A stretch of 64,000 nt of DNA, taken from contig CADAAA010000010.1 of the NCBI GenBank assembly GCA_902785785.1, positions 1 to 64,000 of the forward strand, given 5' to 3'. Positions 44,157-52,202 of the stretch are shown here, in pieces; positions within the stretch are counted from its first letter, which is position 1; each line of letters begins with the position of its first letter. The notes below the pieces were generated by a model. The model searched no databases and was not told the DNA's origin. It saw nothing but the letters and a program-made list of their open reading frames with translations. The position numbers were made by a program, and so were the translations under genes. Origin of the DNA: an uncultured Bacteroidia bacterium (GTDB lineage Bacteria > Bacteroidota > Bacteroidia > Bacteroidales > UBA932).

Positions 44157-44459
44157 ATGGGAATTTTCAACTGGTTCGGAGAGCAGGAACACAAATCTTT
44201 CGACTACAAGCCGATCTTCTATGACAAGGAGAAGGACGAGCTCCGCCAGAAGTTCGGACATGTGGACGGTACGGTGGAGAAGGAGATGAAAGACGAGAAA
44301 TATGTGCCAGGCTCATACATAAAGGGTTCGCTCCGTGACGGCAATTACCAGAAGTCTGTCCGTACCGGTAACAAGGCCCAGAGTTTCATCGGCCTTGTGG
44401 GCCTGATGCTCGTGGTCGGAGTGTTGTTCTATATCCTCAAGTTCTACTCTCTCCTGTAA
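44157..44459 (+). CDS. Small single-span membrane protein of unknown function upstream of mutL
   Basis: 100 residues: a hydrophilic, charged N-terminal part (KPIFYDKEKDELRQKFG) and one C-terminal transmembrane helix (about 77-97, SFIGLVGLMLVVGVLFYIL). Tail-anchored topology is likely. No family recognised. The last base of its stop is shared with the mutL ATG (TAATG), so translation is coupled. Confidence 0.75.
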   Translation: MGIFNWFGEQEHKSFDYKPIFYDKEKDELRQKFGHVDGTVEKEMKDEKYVPGSYIKGSLRDGNYQKSVRTGNKAQSFIGLVGLMLVVGVLFYILKFYSLL

Positions 44460-46285
44460 TGCCGGAGCTCAGGATACTGCCCGGCAACGTAGCCAACATG
44501 ATCGCCGCGGGCGAGGTCGTGCAGCGGCCCGCGTCCGTGGTGAAGGAGCTCATGGAGAATTCCCTGGACGCCGGCGCGCGCAGCGTGTCGGTGGTCGCCA
44601 CCGACGCGGGGCGCACGCTCCTCCAGGTCATCGACGACGGCTGCGGCATGTCCGCTGACGACGCCGTGCTCTGTTTCGAGCGTCACGCGACTTCCAAGAT
44701 CGCTACTGCCGAGGATCTTGAGCACATAATGACCTTCGGCTTCCGCGGCGAGGCGCTGGCCTCGATAGCGGCGGTGGCCGAAGTCACCCTGCGCACCCGC
44801 CGCCCCGAAGACGAGGTCGGCACCGAGGTCGTCTTCGCCGCCTCCAAGCTCGTCTCGCAGGAAGAAGTAGCTGCTCCCAGCGGCTCTTCCTTCGCCGTGC
44901 GCAACATCTTCTACAACGTTCCCGCACGCCGCAAGTTCCTCAAGTCCGACAACGTCGAGTTCAAGCATATCGTAGAGGAGTTCACCCGGATAGCCATCAC
45001 CCGTCCGGACGTTTCCTTCACCCTCTCGCACAACGGCCGGGACATCTTCGTGCTCAAGCCCGCCAAGTCCCTTAAGTTCAGGATACTGGACCTCCTTGGA
45101 AGCAATGTCGCCGGGGATATCGTCGATATCAGCGCGGATACTTCCCTGATGTGCGTCAGGGGCTTTGTCGGCCGTCCCGACACGGCTAAGAAGACCCTTG
45201 GCAACCAATTCTTCTTCGTGAACGGAAGGTATTTCCGCAGCCCTTACCTGCACAAGGCGGTCATGAAGGCCTATGAGGAGTTCGTCCCGGAGGGCCTCAC
45301 CCCGTCATATTTCATCTTCCTCGAGGTGGATCCCGGTTCGGTAGATGTGAATATCCATCCTACCAAGTCCGAGATCAAGTTCGAGGAGGACAACCTCGTG
45401 TTCCGTACCTTGTATGCCTGTGTTCGCGAGACGCTTGGACGGAACTCCTTCGGGGCCAGCATAGATTTCGACAACGGGGCAGCAGCCCAGATGCCTGTGA
45501 TCGGCAAGAGTTTCGACGAGTACAAGCCTTCCGTCTCTCCTGCCGTCGCAACCGATCCGGACTACAATCCCTTCGAACCGGCTCCGATCCCGTCGGACTA
45601 CGATTTTTCCAACTATTCCCCGGTTTCGGAACCCGGGCCTGCGAAGCATCCTGCCGGGACATCGCAGTATGTGGACAAGCATGAGGATTACGGCAAGCTT
45701 TTCGAGTCCAAGGTCCTGCCCACGACGCAAGTCCTGACAGTGAAAGAAAAATACATCGTGACGACCGCCCGTTCCGGGTTGATGGTGGTCCACATCCGCA
45801 GGGCTTTCGAACGCATCCTTTACGAGCGTTTCCTCCGCGCCCTGTCCAAGGGTGAGCATGTGTCGCAGGCCTCGCTCTTCCCGGAGCAGGTCCGTGTCGG
45901 GGTGGAGAACCGCCTCCTCTTCGACGAGAATGCCGGACTGCTGAAGTCCCTCGGATTCGACATAACCCCGTTCGGCAACGATACCGTAGTCGTGAATGGT
46001 GTTCCGGACGGTTTTTCCTGCGAAAGCGGCAAGGTTGAAGCCATGGTTTCCGACCTGCTTCTGATCCTTTCCGAAGGCCATGCATCCCTCTCCGAGACCA
46101 TGCATTCGTCCCTGGCGGAGAAGTTCGCCATCCTCGGAGCCTCTTCGGCCAAGCTGCCTTCCTCTCCTTTCGAGGCGCAGCATCTGATCGACTCGCTCTT
46201 CGCCTCCGGCAATGCCGAACTCACATCCCGCGGCCGCCGCATAGTTAACATCATTCCAGTCGAGGATATCGACAAGAAATTCTGA
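44459..46285 (+). CDS. mutL: DNA mismatch repair protein MutL
   Basis: 608 residues. The GHKL ATPase half is intact: ANMIAAGEVVQRPASVVKEL, MENSLDAG, DDGCGM and TFGFRGEALASI. After a linker rich in Pro, Asp and Ser (about 350-415), the C-terminal dimerisation half carries SGLMVVHIRRAFERILYERF where nicking MutLs have a DQHA-type metal motif; here the D, Q and H positions are replaced. The end, GRRIVNIIPVEDIDKKF, is Bacteroidota-like. Coordinates mismatch repair between MutS and downstream nucleases. Confidence 0.95.
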   Translation: MPELRILPGNVANMIAAGEVVQRPASVVKELMENSLDAGARSVSVVATDAGRTLLQVIDDGCGMSADDAVLCFERHATSKIATAEDLEHIMTFGFRGEALASIAAVAEVTLRTRRPEDEVGTEVVFAASKLVSQEEVAAPSGSSFAVRNIFYNVPARRKFLKSDNVEFKHIVEEFTRIAITRPDVSFTLSHNGRDIFVLKPAKSLKFRILDLLGSNVAGDIVDISADTSLMCVRGFVGRPDTAKKTLGNQFFFVNGRYFRSPYLHKAVMKAYEEFVPEGLTPSYFIFLEVDPGSVDVNIHPTKSEIKFEEDNLVFRTLYACVRETLGRNSFGASIDFDNGAAAQMPVIGKSFDEYKPSVSPAVATDPDYNPFEPAPIPSDYDFSNYSPVSEPGPAKHPAGTSQYVDKHEDYGKLFESKVLPTTQVLTVKEKYIVTTARSGLMVVHIRRAFERILYERFLRALSKGEHVSQASLFPEQVRVGVENRLLFDENAGLLKSLGFDITPFGNDTVVVNGVPDGFSCESGKVEAMVSDLLLILSEGHASLSETMHSSLAEKFAILGASSAKLPSSPFEAQHLIDSLFASGNAELTSRGRRIVNIIPVEDIDKKF

Positions 46286-46291
46286 CCGCCT

Positions 46292-47002
46292 ATGCCTGAT
46301 TACTACTATTATAACGGCAATGACAACTCACGTGGAGGTTTCATGTCCAGCGTCCCTACCGTGACACGCAACCTCATCATCATCAACGTGATATTCTTCA
46401 TCGCTACCCTGATCAACGAAGATTTCATGGTCAGGACTTTCGCGATGTTCTATCCTGCATCGCAGTATTTCCACTCCTGGCAGATACTGACCCACATGTT
46501 CATGCATGGTGGGTTCTGGCACATCCTCTTCAACATGTACACGTTGTGGATGTTCGGCTCCGTGCTTGAGCGTATGATAGGGGAGAAGAAGTTCCTGATC
46601 TTCTATTTCGTCTGCGGTCTCGGCGCCGTCGCCCTTCATACGGGAGTCGAGTTCCTCCAGGCGCAGGGTTACATGGCTGCGATGGCGGATGGTTCCACGA
46701 CTGCGGCGCAGTCGTATGCCATGCTCAAGATGACTCCCACCCTCGGCGCTTCCGGCGCCATCTACGGAGTCATCATCGGATATGCCATGCTCTTTCCCGA
46801 GTCCCGCCTCACCTTGCTGTTCCCTCCCGTTACGCTGAGTGCCAAGTGGATGGTCATCATATTCGCCGTTGCCGAGCTTCTCTTCGGTATCACCGGCACG
46901 GCGGTCAGCGTGGCGCATTTCGCCCATCTGGGCGGCATGCTCTTCGGCTGGCTGCTGATCAAGTACTGGAGGAAGAAAGGCACGCTCTTCGACCGCAACT
47001 AG
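46292..47002 (+). CDS. Rhomboid family intramembrane serine protease
   Basis: 236 residues with about six membrane helices. The catalytic serine is in GASGAIYG and the catalytic histidine in HFAHLGGMLFGW; the loop-1 HMFMHGGFWHILFNMYTLW segment with its His and Asn is also present. It cleaves transmembrane proteins within the membrane; the substrate is unknown. It is 6 nt downstream of mutL and 12 nt upstream of a nuclease/phosphatase-fold gene, so it belongs to a long rightward operon. Confidence 0.92.
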   Translation: MPDYYYYNGNDNSRGGFMSSVPTVTRNLIIINVIFFIATLINEDFMVRTFAMFYPASQYFHSWQILTHMFMHGGFWHILFNMYTLWMFGSVLERMIGEKKFLIFYFVCGLGAVALHTGVEFLQAQGYMAAMADGSTTAAQSYAMLKMTPTLGASGAIYGVIIGYAMLFPESRLTLLFPPVTLSAKWMVIIFAVAELLFGITGTAVSVAHFAHLGGMLFGWLLIKYWRKKGTLFDRN

Positions 47003-47014
47003 TTCTTCGTTAGG

Positions 47015-48106
47015 ATGGCTGAGAAAAAGAAAAAAGGATTCGGACGCTTTTTGTTCGGGCTGACCGCCCGGACATTGATGCTCATGAACGCCGGTGTCCT
47101 GATCCTGAGCTACCTGTCCATGTACGTCAATCCCGCCAAGGCGTGGTTCATGACGATCTTCGGACTGCTCTTCATCGTCTTTTTCATCGTCAACCTGCTT
47201 TTGCTTGTCTGGGCCCTGCGCAGGCATTCCGGTTCGTTCGTCATTCCGTTGCTGGCATTGCTGCCGTCGGTGTTTCTCATCGGACGCTATGTACAGTTTT
47301 CCGGTCACGACCAGGTTTCGGACGATGCAGTGACGCTCGTCGACTTCAATGTCGGGAAGTTTTCGATGTATCCGTCGCACTCCCGCCTGGAGAGCATTGA
47401 AGCCTGCAGGGATTCGGTGTTTTCATTCATTCGGAGCGTTGACGCCGATATCGTCTGCCTCCAGGAGTTCCGCGGGCCGAAGGGTGTAGGGGTAGAGGAG
47501 TATTTCGCCAAGGTCATGCCCGGGTACAATGTAGAGCATTATACGCGCATAACGGGGCGAGGTTATTTCGGCAACGTCATCCTGAGCCGTTTCCCCGTCG
47601 TGGGAGAGGGGAAGTTCGATTTCGAGGAGAGTTCCAACCAAGCGCATTACGCCGATCTGGACATCAGAGGTGAAGTTATACGCGTATATAACTGCCATTT
47701 CGAGAGTTACAGCCTGTCCATCCCCCGCCTGGTCAAGGCATTCACCAGCCGAGAGGATGGAAAGGTCCTTGAGGCGGAGGAGAAGATGCGCAACTCCATC
47801 ACCCGCCGTCCCCAGCAGGTGGATATAGTCCTCGATGACATCCGTAACTCCCCGGTGGAGTCCATAGTCACCGGTGACTTCAATGACACCCCGATGTCTT
47901 ATACTTATCAGCAGTTGCAAAGGGGCAACAAGGACTCTTTCATCGAGGCCGGCAAGGGCATGGGAGGGACGTATTCCGGCCTGTGGCCGTTCATCCGCAT
48001 CGACTACGTGCTTTTGCCCAAGAAATGCGACGCACTGTACCACAAGGTCGAGAGGAAGCGGTACTCGGACCATTATCCTATTGTTACCCGACTGAAAATC
48101 AATTGA
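47015..48106 (+). CDS. Membrane-anchored endonuclease/exonuclease/phosphatase family protein
   Basis: 363 residues: two or three N-terminal transmembrane helices (about 18-95), then an EEP domain. Metal and catalytic segments are VDFNVGKF, CLQEFRGPKG, GDFNDTPMSYTYQQL and the terminal SDHYPIV (catalytic His). The active domain should face the periplasm. Family members cleave phosphodiester or phosphomonoester bonds in nucleic acids, lipids or inositides; the substrate cannot be read here. Lies between rhomboid and tsaC. Confidence 0.88.
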   Translation: MAEKKKKGFGRFLFGLTARTLMLMNAGVLILSYLSMYVNPAKAWFMTIFGLLFIVFFIVNLLLLVWALRRHSGSFVIPLLALLPSVFLIGRYVQFSGHDQVSDDAVTLVDFNVGKFSMYPSHSRLESIEACRDSVFSFIRSVDADIVCLQEFRGPKGVGVEEYFAKVMPGYNVEHYTRITGRGYFGNVILSRFPVVGEGKFDFEESSNQAHYADLDIRGEVIRVYNCHFESYSLSIPRLVKAFTSREDGKVLEAEEKMRNSITRRPQQVDIVLDDIRNSPVESIVTGDFNDTPMSYTYQQLQRGNKDSFIEAGKGMGGTYSGLWPFIRIDYVLLPKKCDALYHKVERKRYSDHYPIVTRLKIN

Positions 48107-48108
48107 AA

Positions 48109-48735
48109 ATGAAGAAAGCGGACATCCCTGCCGTCATGGCTGAGGCTTTGGAAGTCCTCCGCAGGGGCGGCGTTATCCTCTATCCTACTGACACCATCTG
48201 GGGGATAGGGTGCGATGCTACGGACCCGGATGCGGTAAGGCGCGTCTATGAGATCAAGCGCCGTTCCGACTCCAAGTCGCTGGTTTTGCTGGCCAGCGAC
48301 CTGGACATGGTGGCGCGTTATATCACCAAGATTCCAGATGTGGCCATCGACCTCGTGGAGGTCAATGACAAGCCGATGACCATCATCTACCCCGGGGCGG
48401 TCTGCTCGCAGGCTCCCGCAGAAGGGGAGTCTGCCCCTAAGGACCGCTGGCACTTGGCATGGAACACTGTTGCGGAGGACGGTTCCGTCGGCATCCGTAT
48501 ACCGATGATGGACTTCTGCAAGGAACTCGTACGCCGTCTCGGGCGTCCGCTGGTGTCCACTTCCGCCAATATTTCCGGCGAGCCTTCGCCGAAGGCCTTT
48601 GCCGATATCCCGGAGGAGATCCGCACTGCCGTGGATTATGTGGTGGAGCCTTCCCTGGAAAGGGGATCGACCGGCCTGGCCTCGCAGATCATCAAACTGG
48701 AGGTCGACGGCGAAGTGACCATCATCCGTCCTTAG
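48109..48735 (+). CDS. tsaC: L-threonylcarbamoyladenylate synthase (TsaC/Sua5 family)
   Basis: Makes the TC-AMP intermediate for tRNA t6A37. 208 residues from ATG 48109, 2 nt after the previous stop; an upstream in-frame ATG at 47983 lies inside the EEP gene and is rejected. Segments: GGVILYPTDTIWGIGCDATD, KRRSDSKSLVLL, KPMTIIYPGAV, and STSANISGEPSP. Between the last two an extra stretch of about 17 residues (around APAEGESAPKD, residues 97-113) is underlain by small inverted repeats. TsaE of the same pathway is at 19 kb. Confidence 0.93.
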   Translation: MKKADIPAVMAEALEVLRRGGVILYPTDTIWGIGCDATDPDAVRRVYEIKRRSDSKSLVLLASDLDMVARYITKIPDVAIDLVEVNDKPMTIIYPGAVCSQAPAEGESAPKDRWHLAWNTVAEDGSVGIRIPMMDFCKELVRRLGRPLVSTSANISGEPSPKAFADIPEEIRTAVDYVVEPSLERGSTGLASQIIKLEVDGEVTIIRP

Positions 48736-48738
48736 GCC

Positions 48739-49590
48739 ATGGAACTGTTCTTCTCGAGGGAAATCGACGGCTCCATCTGCCGTTTGGACGCTGACGAGTC
48801 GGCGCACTGCGTCAAGGTGCTCAGGCACCGGGAGGGCGACGACATCCATGTCATCGACGGCGAGGGCACGCTATATACCTGCCGCATCCTGTCGGCTTCG
48901 CCGAAAGAGGTGGAGGCACAGGTGACCGGGGTGGAGCGCGACTGGGGCTCGCATCCTTACAGGCTGAGGATGGCGGTGTGTCCGACGAAGAATACCGACC
49001 GTTACGAGTGGTTTGCGGAAAAGGCCACCGAGCTTGGGGTGGATGTGATCACACCTGTGATCGGAGACCATTCCGAGCGCAAGGTCTTCAAGACCGACCG
49101 CCTGAAGCGCATCCTTCTCTCCGCATCCAAACAGTCCCTCAAGGGCGCCGTGCCCCAGGTCGACGAAGCCCTTCCGCTCCGCGACCTTATCCGGTCATAT
49201 GCTTCCGCTGAGGGTACTGACCCTCAAAACGTCCTTCGGACCCCCCCCAAGCAAAATGCTTGGGTCCCCCCCTCTTATGTTGCCGAGGGTGGCACAGTTT
49301 TGAAGGACAGTACCCTCAGCGGAGAGCAGGTACTTAAGCTGATCTGCTGTTGCTATGAGGGGGAGGAGAAGAGGACATCAATTGGAGAGTTGCTGGCGGA
49401 AAGCCAGGCTTCTGAGATAGTTATCCTTATCGGACCCGAGGGAGATTTTTCGAGGGAGGAAGTGGCGTTGGCGCTGGAGTGCGGATTCCGGCCGGTGCAT
49501 TTGGGGCCGTCAAGGCTCCGCACCGAGACGGCTGCGCTGGCCGCGGTAGCGGCTGTCTATTTCCATTACTGCGGAGATAAAGGGATGTAA
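48739..49590 (+). CDS. rsmE: 16S rRNA (uracil-1498-N3)-methyltransferase RsmE, with an in-frame palindromic insert
   Basis: SPOUT-class methyltransferase that modifies U1498 of 16S rRNA. PUA-like N-terminal domain (AHCVKVLRHREGDDIHVIDG), then KATELGVDVITPV, and the knotted SAM site ILIGPEGDFSREEVALA plus LGPSRLRTETAAL. Length is 283 residues against about 240 for the family. The extra 40 residues (about 156-195) are encoded by a self-complementary element at 49204-49323 with C8 and C7 tracts. The reading frame is kept, so the protein may still work with the loop. Confidence 0.92.
   Translation: MELFFSREIDGSICRLDADESAHCVKVLRHREGDDIHVIDGEGTLYTCRILSASPKEVEAQVTGVERDWGSHPYRLRMAVCPTKNTDRYEWFAEKATELGVDVITPVIGDHSERKVFKTDRLKRILLSASKQSLKGAVPQVDEALPLRDLIRSYASAEGTDPQNVLRTPPKQNAWVPPSYVAEGGTVLKDSTLSGEQVLKLICCCYEGEEKRTSIGELLAESQASEIVILIGPEGDFSREEVALALECGFRPVHLGPSRLRTETAALAAVAAVYFHYCGDKGM
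49204..49323 (+). repeat. Palindromic element inserted in frame within rsmE
   Basis: 120 bp (40 codons). The ends are a perfect 16-bp inverted repeat: TCCGCTGAGGGTACTG at 49204-49219 and its reverse complement at 49308-49323. Inside are smaller hairpins: GAGGGT/ACCCTC (49210-49225), GTCC-TTC-GGAC (49231-49241) and CCCAAGCA-AAA-TGCTTGGG (49246-49264). Two homopolymers, C8 (49241-49248) and C7 (49266-49272), sit inside. Build and in-frame placement recall Rickettsia palindromic elements, though no sequence match is claimed. Confidence 0.8.
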
Positions 49591-49593
49591 ATC

Positions 49594-50085
49594 ATGTATA
49601 TAGGCCTGCTATCAGATACGCACGGAGTCTTCAGTGACCCTTTCAAGGAATTCTTCCAGCCAGTCGATCAGATCTGGCATGCCGGGGATTTCGGCGGGGG
49701 ATTGGAGACAGCACAGAAGATAGCTGCCTTCAAACCGCTGATCGGAGTCTACGGCAATTGCGACGGACAGGACATCCGGATGGAGTATCCGCACCACCAG
49801 TTCTTCGAGTGCGGCGGGATGTCAGTGCTGATGATGCATATCGGAGGCTATCCCGGGCATTACGATCTCCGGGCAAGGGCTCTTATCGACAGCCTGCGTC
49901 CCCAGATCTTTGTCTGCGGACATTCCCATATCCTCAAAGTCATGCGTGACACGCAGTACGACATGATGACTATCAATCCCGGTGCCGCCGGCATCCAAGG
50001 CTGGCATGTCGTGCGCACTGCCTTGCGTTTCCGCATAGAAAACGGGAAGATATCCGACATGGAGGTCTTCAATCTTCCCAGATAA
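49594..50085 (+). CDS. YfcE/MJ0936-type metallophosphoesterase
   Basis: Small calcineurin-like phosphodiesterase of 163 residues. Metal ligands in order: SDTHG (7-11), HAGDFGGG, GNCDGQD, MMHIGGYPG and CGHSHILK. These are the five blocks of the family with all metal-binding residues in place. Homologues hydrolyse phosphodiesters such as bis-pNPP; the natural substrate is unknown. It is 3 nt downstream of rsmE and last in the operon that starts at 44157. Confidence 0.9.
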   Translation: MYIGLLSDTHGVFSDPFKEFFQPVDQIWHAGDFGGGLETAQKIAAFKPLIGVYGNCDGQDIRMEYPHHQFFECGGMSVLMMHIGGYPGHYDLRARALIDSLRPQIFVCGHSHILKVMRDTQYDMMTINPGAAGIQGWHVVRTALRFRIENGKISDMEVFNLPR

Positions 50086-50094
50086 TAATACCGT

Positions 50095-50454
50095 CTATTC
50101 CTGGCCGCCGGAAGGATTTGGAGGAGCGACAATGCCCATCTCTGGGGGAACGTCTCCCTGGAGCTGCTCTTCGTCAGGCTTATCTATATCGCCTTTAGTA
50201 CAGGATGTCACTATGGCGGGCGCGACTGCGGCGAGGCCTATGGCCAGGCCCGCGACGCGGGCCACGTGGCCGAGCCGGCGGCGCCGCTCCAGCTGCTCTT
50301 CCAAGTAACGCACCTCGGACTCGCATTTGGGGCAGGTCCCGGCGCAATCACCCTTGTGCCTGCATTCCTCCGTTACGAATTCTATGTCATTCGCCTTGGC
50401 TATCTGCCTTCTGATCTCCTTGAGGATCCGGCATATTTCTTTTCCTCTTTCCAT
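50095..50454 (-). CDS. Cys-rich protein of unknown function overlapping a radical SAM gene
   Basis: 119 residues. Residues 30-45 carry four cysteines in ECRHKGDCAGTCPKCESEVR, possibly binding an iron-sulfur cluster or zinc; a charged helix with EEQLERRRRL follows, then a hydrophobic segment (about 63-85, ARVAGLAIGLAAVAPAIV) ending in TSC, then a Pro/Glu-rich tail. I recognise no named family, though similar N-terminal cysteine patterns occur in Bacteroidota hypothetical proteins. Its first 68 bases overlap the radical SAM gene in another frame, an unusually long overlap suggesting tight coupling. Confidence 0.68.
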   Translation of the reverse strand: MERGKEICRILKEIRRQIAKANDIEFVTEECRHKGDCAGTCPKCESEVRYLEEQLERRRRLGHVARVAGLAIGLAAVAPAIVTSCTKGDIDKPDEEQLQGDVPPEMGIVAPPNPSGGQE

Positions 50455-51070
50455 CTATGTATGTTTTATATTCGAATCTGTCAAAATCGCTGAAGCCCAT
50501 GGCTTCCAACTCCTTGATGCTCCTGTCACGGTCGGCATTTTCGTTGTAGCCGGGGATGTGCGGGATGCGTATCGTACATCGTTGGCATAGTCCTTCCTTT
50601 GCCAGCAGCCGCAAGTTGCTGATGACCCTGCCGTTGTCCCTTCCCGTATACTTACGGTAGATGTCCGGATCCATGTCCTTGATGTCTATGAACCAGTAGT
50701 CGATGACGGGCATCAGTCCCCTGACATTATCTTCCGGAACGTTGAGGGAAGTCTCCACATTGAGTTTCCATTCATCGCCGCATAGGCTGCGGAAAGCCCG
50801 GATGAAATCCGGCCGCAGCAGCGGCTCGCCCCCGCCGAAGGTCACTCCTCCGCCTGTAGCGAGGAAGTATAGCTCATCCTTTCTGGTCTCTTCATACAAC
50901 TCGTCAGGCGTCAGGGTCCTGTGCGGCAAGCCGGCATCCAGCGTCTGCGGGTTCAGGCAGTATTTGCATCGCAGCGGGCAAGTCATGAAAACGACGAGGG
51001 TGTTCACTCCATCCCCGTCTACGGCTATCCTGTGTCTCGCCACGGCGGCGATATCTGCTTGCGTTTTCAT
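50387..51070 (-). CDS. Radical SAM protein, glycyl-radical-enzyme-activase-like
   Basis: 227 residues from ATG 51070 (the longer ORF from 51247 has an N-terminus that fits no family). The 4Fe-4S motif is CPLRCKYC (CX3CX2C) at about residues 31-38, the SAM-binding GGGEP motif is FGGGEPLLRPDF, and IDIKDMDPDIYRKYTG is typical of pyruvate-formate-lyase activase relatives. No glycyl radical enzyme is within this window. It is followed by the overlapping Cys-rich gene, probably a partner. Confidence 0.87.
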   Translation of the reverse strand: MKTQADIAAVARHRIAVDGDGVNTLVVFMTCPLRCKYCLNPQTLDAGLPHRTLTPDELYEETRKDELYFLATGGGVTFGGGEPLLRPDFIRAFRSLCGDEWKLNVETSLNVPEDNVRGLMPVIDYWFIDIKDMDPDIYRKYTGRDNGRVISNLRLLAKEGLCQRCTIRIPHIPGYNENADRDRSIKELEAMGFSDFDRFEYKTYIDGKRKRNMPDPQGDQKADSQGE

Positions 51071-51122
51071 ATTTCCGGTTAAAAAACGACGGTGATATGA
51101 AATTACTGCATGCAGATAAGGA

Positions 51123-52151
51123 TTATTTTTCTGCAAGGTGTCTTTCCCAGGCCCAGGCGGCGGCGAGGGTTTCCTCGACGCTGCGCTCCGCCTTCCAGCC
51201 CAGCTCCTTGTTGGCGAGTGTGGGATCGGCCCAGATGGCGGTGACATCGCCCGGGCGGCGCGGGGCGAAACGGTAGTTGAGCTTGATGCCGTTGACCTTC
51301 TCGAAGGTTGTCACAAGCTCAAGTACGGAGACCGGTCTGCCGGTGCCGATGTTGAAGATCTCGTAAGACTCTTTCATCTTGCCGTCGAGCATCCGGGATA
51401 CGGCGCAGACATGTGCTTTGGCCAAATCTACGATGTCTATGTAGTCGCGCAGGCAAGTCCCGTCAGGGGTAGGGTAGTCATTGCCGAAGATGTTCAGGCA
51501 CTCCCGCTTGCCTATGGCGGTCTGGGTGATGAAAGGGACAAGGTTGTTGGGGACTCCGCGCGGAAGCTCGCCGATGAGGGCGGAAGGATGCGCTCCGATA
51601 GGATTGAAGTAACGCAGGGCAATGCCGCGGATCTGAGGGTATGCTTTCACCGCGTCCCGCAGGAAATCCTCGCACATCTGCTTTGTATTGCCATAAGGCG
51701 AAGTGGCCGGCTGACGCGGCGAGCGCTCGGTTACGGGCAGTTCGTCCGGCTCGCCGTAGACTGTCGCAGACGATGAGAAGAGGACGTTGCAGCCGCCGTG
51801 TGTGCGTGCGGCTTCGAGGACGTTGAGGAACGACGAAAGATTGTTGCGGTAGTAGAGCACGGGCTCTTCGACGGACTCTCCAACGGCCTTGAAGGCCGCG
51901 AAATGGATGACGGCGTCAATGTGATACTCGGAGAACAGCCTGTCAACCGCCTCCATGTCGCAGAAATCCATCTGTATGAACGGGAGCCTGCGTCCGATGA
52001 TTTTGGTCACACCTTCGAAACCTGTCATGTCGCAGTTGGACATATTGTCGGCCACTACTACATCGTAACCGGCCTCGATAAGTTCCACGGTAACATGGCT
52101 GCCGATGAATCCGGCGCCCCCCGATACCAAAACAGTCTTTTTCATCATCAA
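51123..52151 (-). CDS. galE: UDP-glucose 4-epimerase
   Basis: Interconverts UDP-glucose and UDP-galactose using bound NAD. Short-chain dehydrogenase fold, 342 residues. NAD motif GGAGFIGSH (12-20); catalytic SSSATVYGEPDELPV with serine, and YGNTKQMCEDFL with the Y-x3-K pair; SALIGELPRGVPNNLVP and FGNDYPTPDGTCLRDYID are GalE-specific. Three ATGs in a row (52151, 52148, 52145) are equally possible starts. Divergent from dacB. Confidence 0.95.
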   Translation of the reverse strand: MMMKKTVLVSGGAGFIGSHVTVELIEAGYDVVVADNMSNCDMTGFEGVTKIIGRRLPFIQMDFCDMEAVDRLFSEYHIDAVIHFAAFKAVGESVEEPVLYYRNNLSSFLNVLEAARTHGGCNVLFSSSATVYGEPDELPVTERSPRQPATSPYGNTKQMCEDFLRDAVKAYPQIRGIALRYFNPIGAHPSALIGELPRGVPNNLVPFITQTAIGKRECLNIFGNDYPTPDGTCLRDYIDIVDLAKAHVCAVSRMLDGKMKESYEIFNIGTGRPVSVLELVTTFEKVNGIKLNYRFAPRRPGDVTAIWADPTLANKELGWKAERSVEETLAAAWAWERHLAEK

Positions 52152-52168
52152 ATCCGTTTTTGTGCCGT

Positions 52169-52176
52169 CAAAGTTA
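52169..52176 (-). promoter_or_regulatory. -7 element for galE
   Basis: Minus-strand TAACTTTG at 52176-52169, about 18 nt upstream of galE. The 51-nt gap to dacB holds both divergent promoters. Confidence 0.5.
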
Positions 52177-52188
52177 AGAATAAATGGC

Positions 52189-52196
52189 TAAATTTG
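52189..52196 (+). promoter_or_regulatory. -7 element for dacB
   Basis: TAAATTTG at 52189-52196, 6 nt before the ATG at 52203. Leaderless or nearly so. Confidence 0.5.
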
Positions 52197-52202
52197 TGTG
52201 AT

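Noticed and set aside
49204-49323. Intrinsic terminator inside rsmE
   Set aside because: Hairpins are present but no T-run follows, and the reading frame continues into the conserved SAM-binding domain.
51798-52202. N-terminal extension of dacB into galE
   Set aside because: The signal peptide starts at 52203 right after a -7 box; the extension is antisense to galE.
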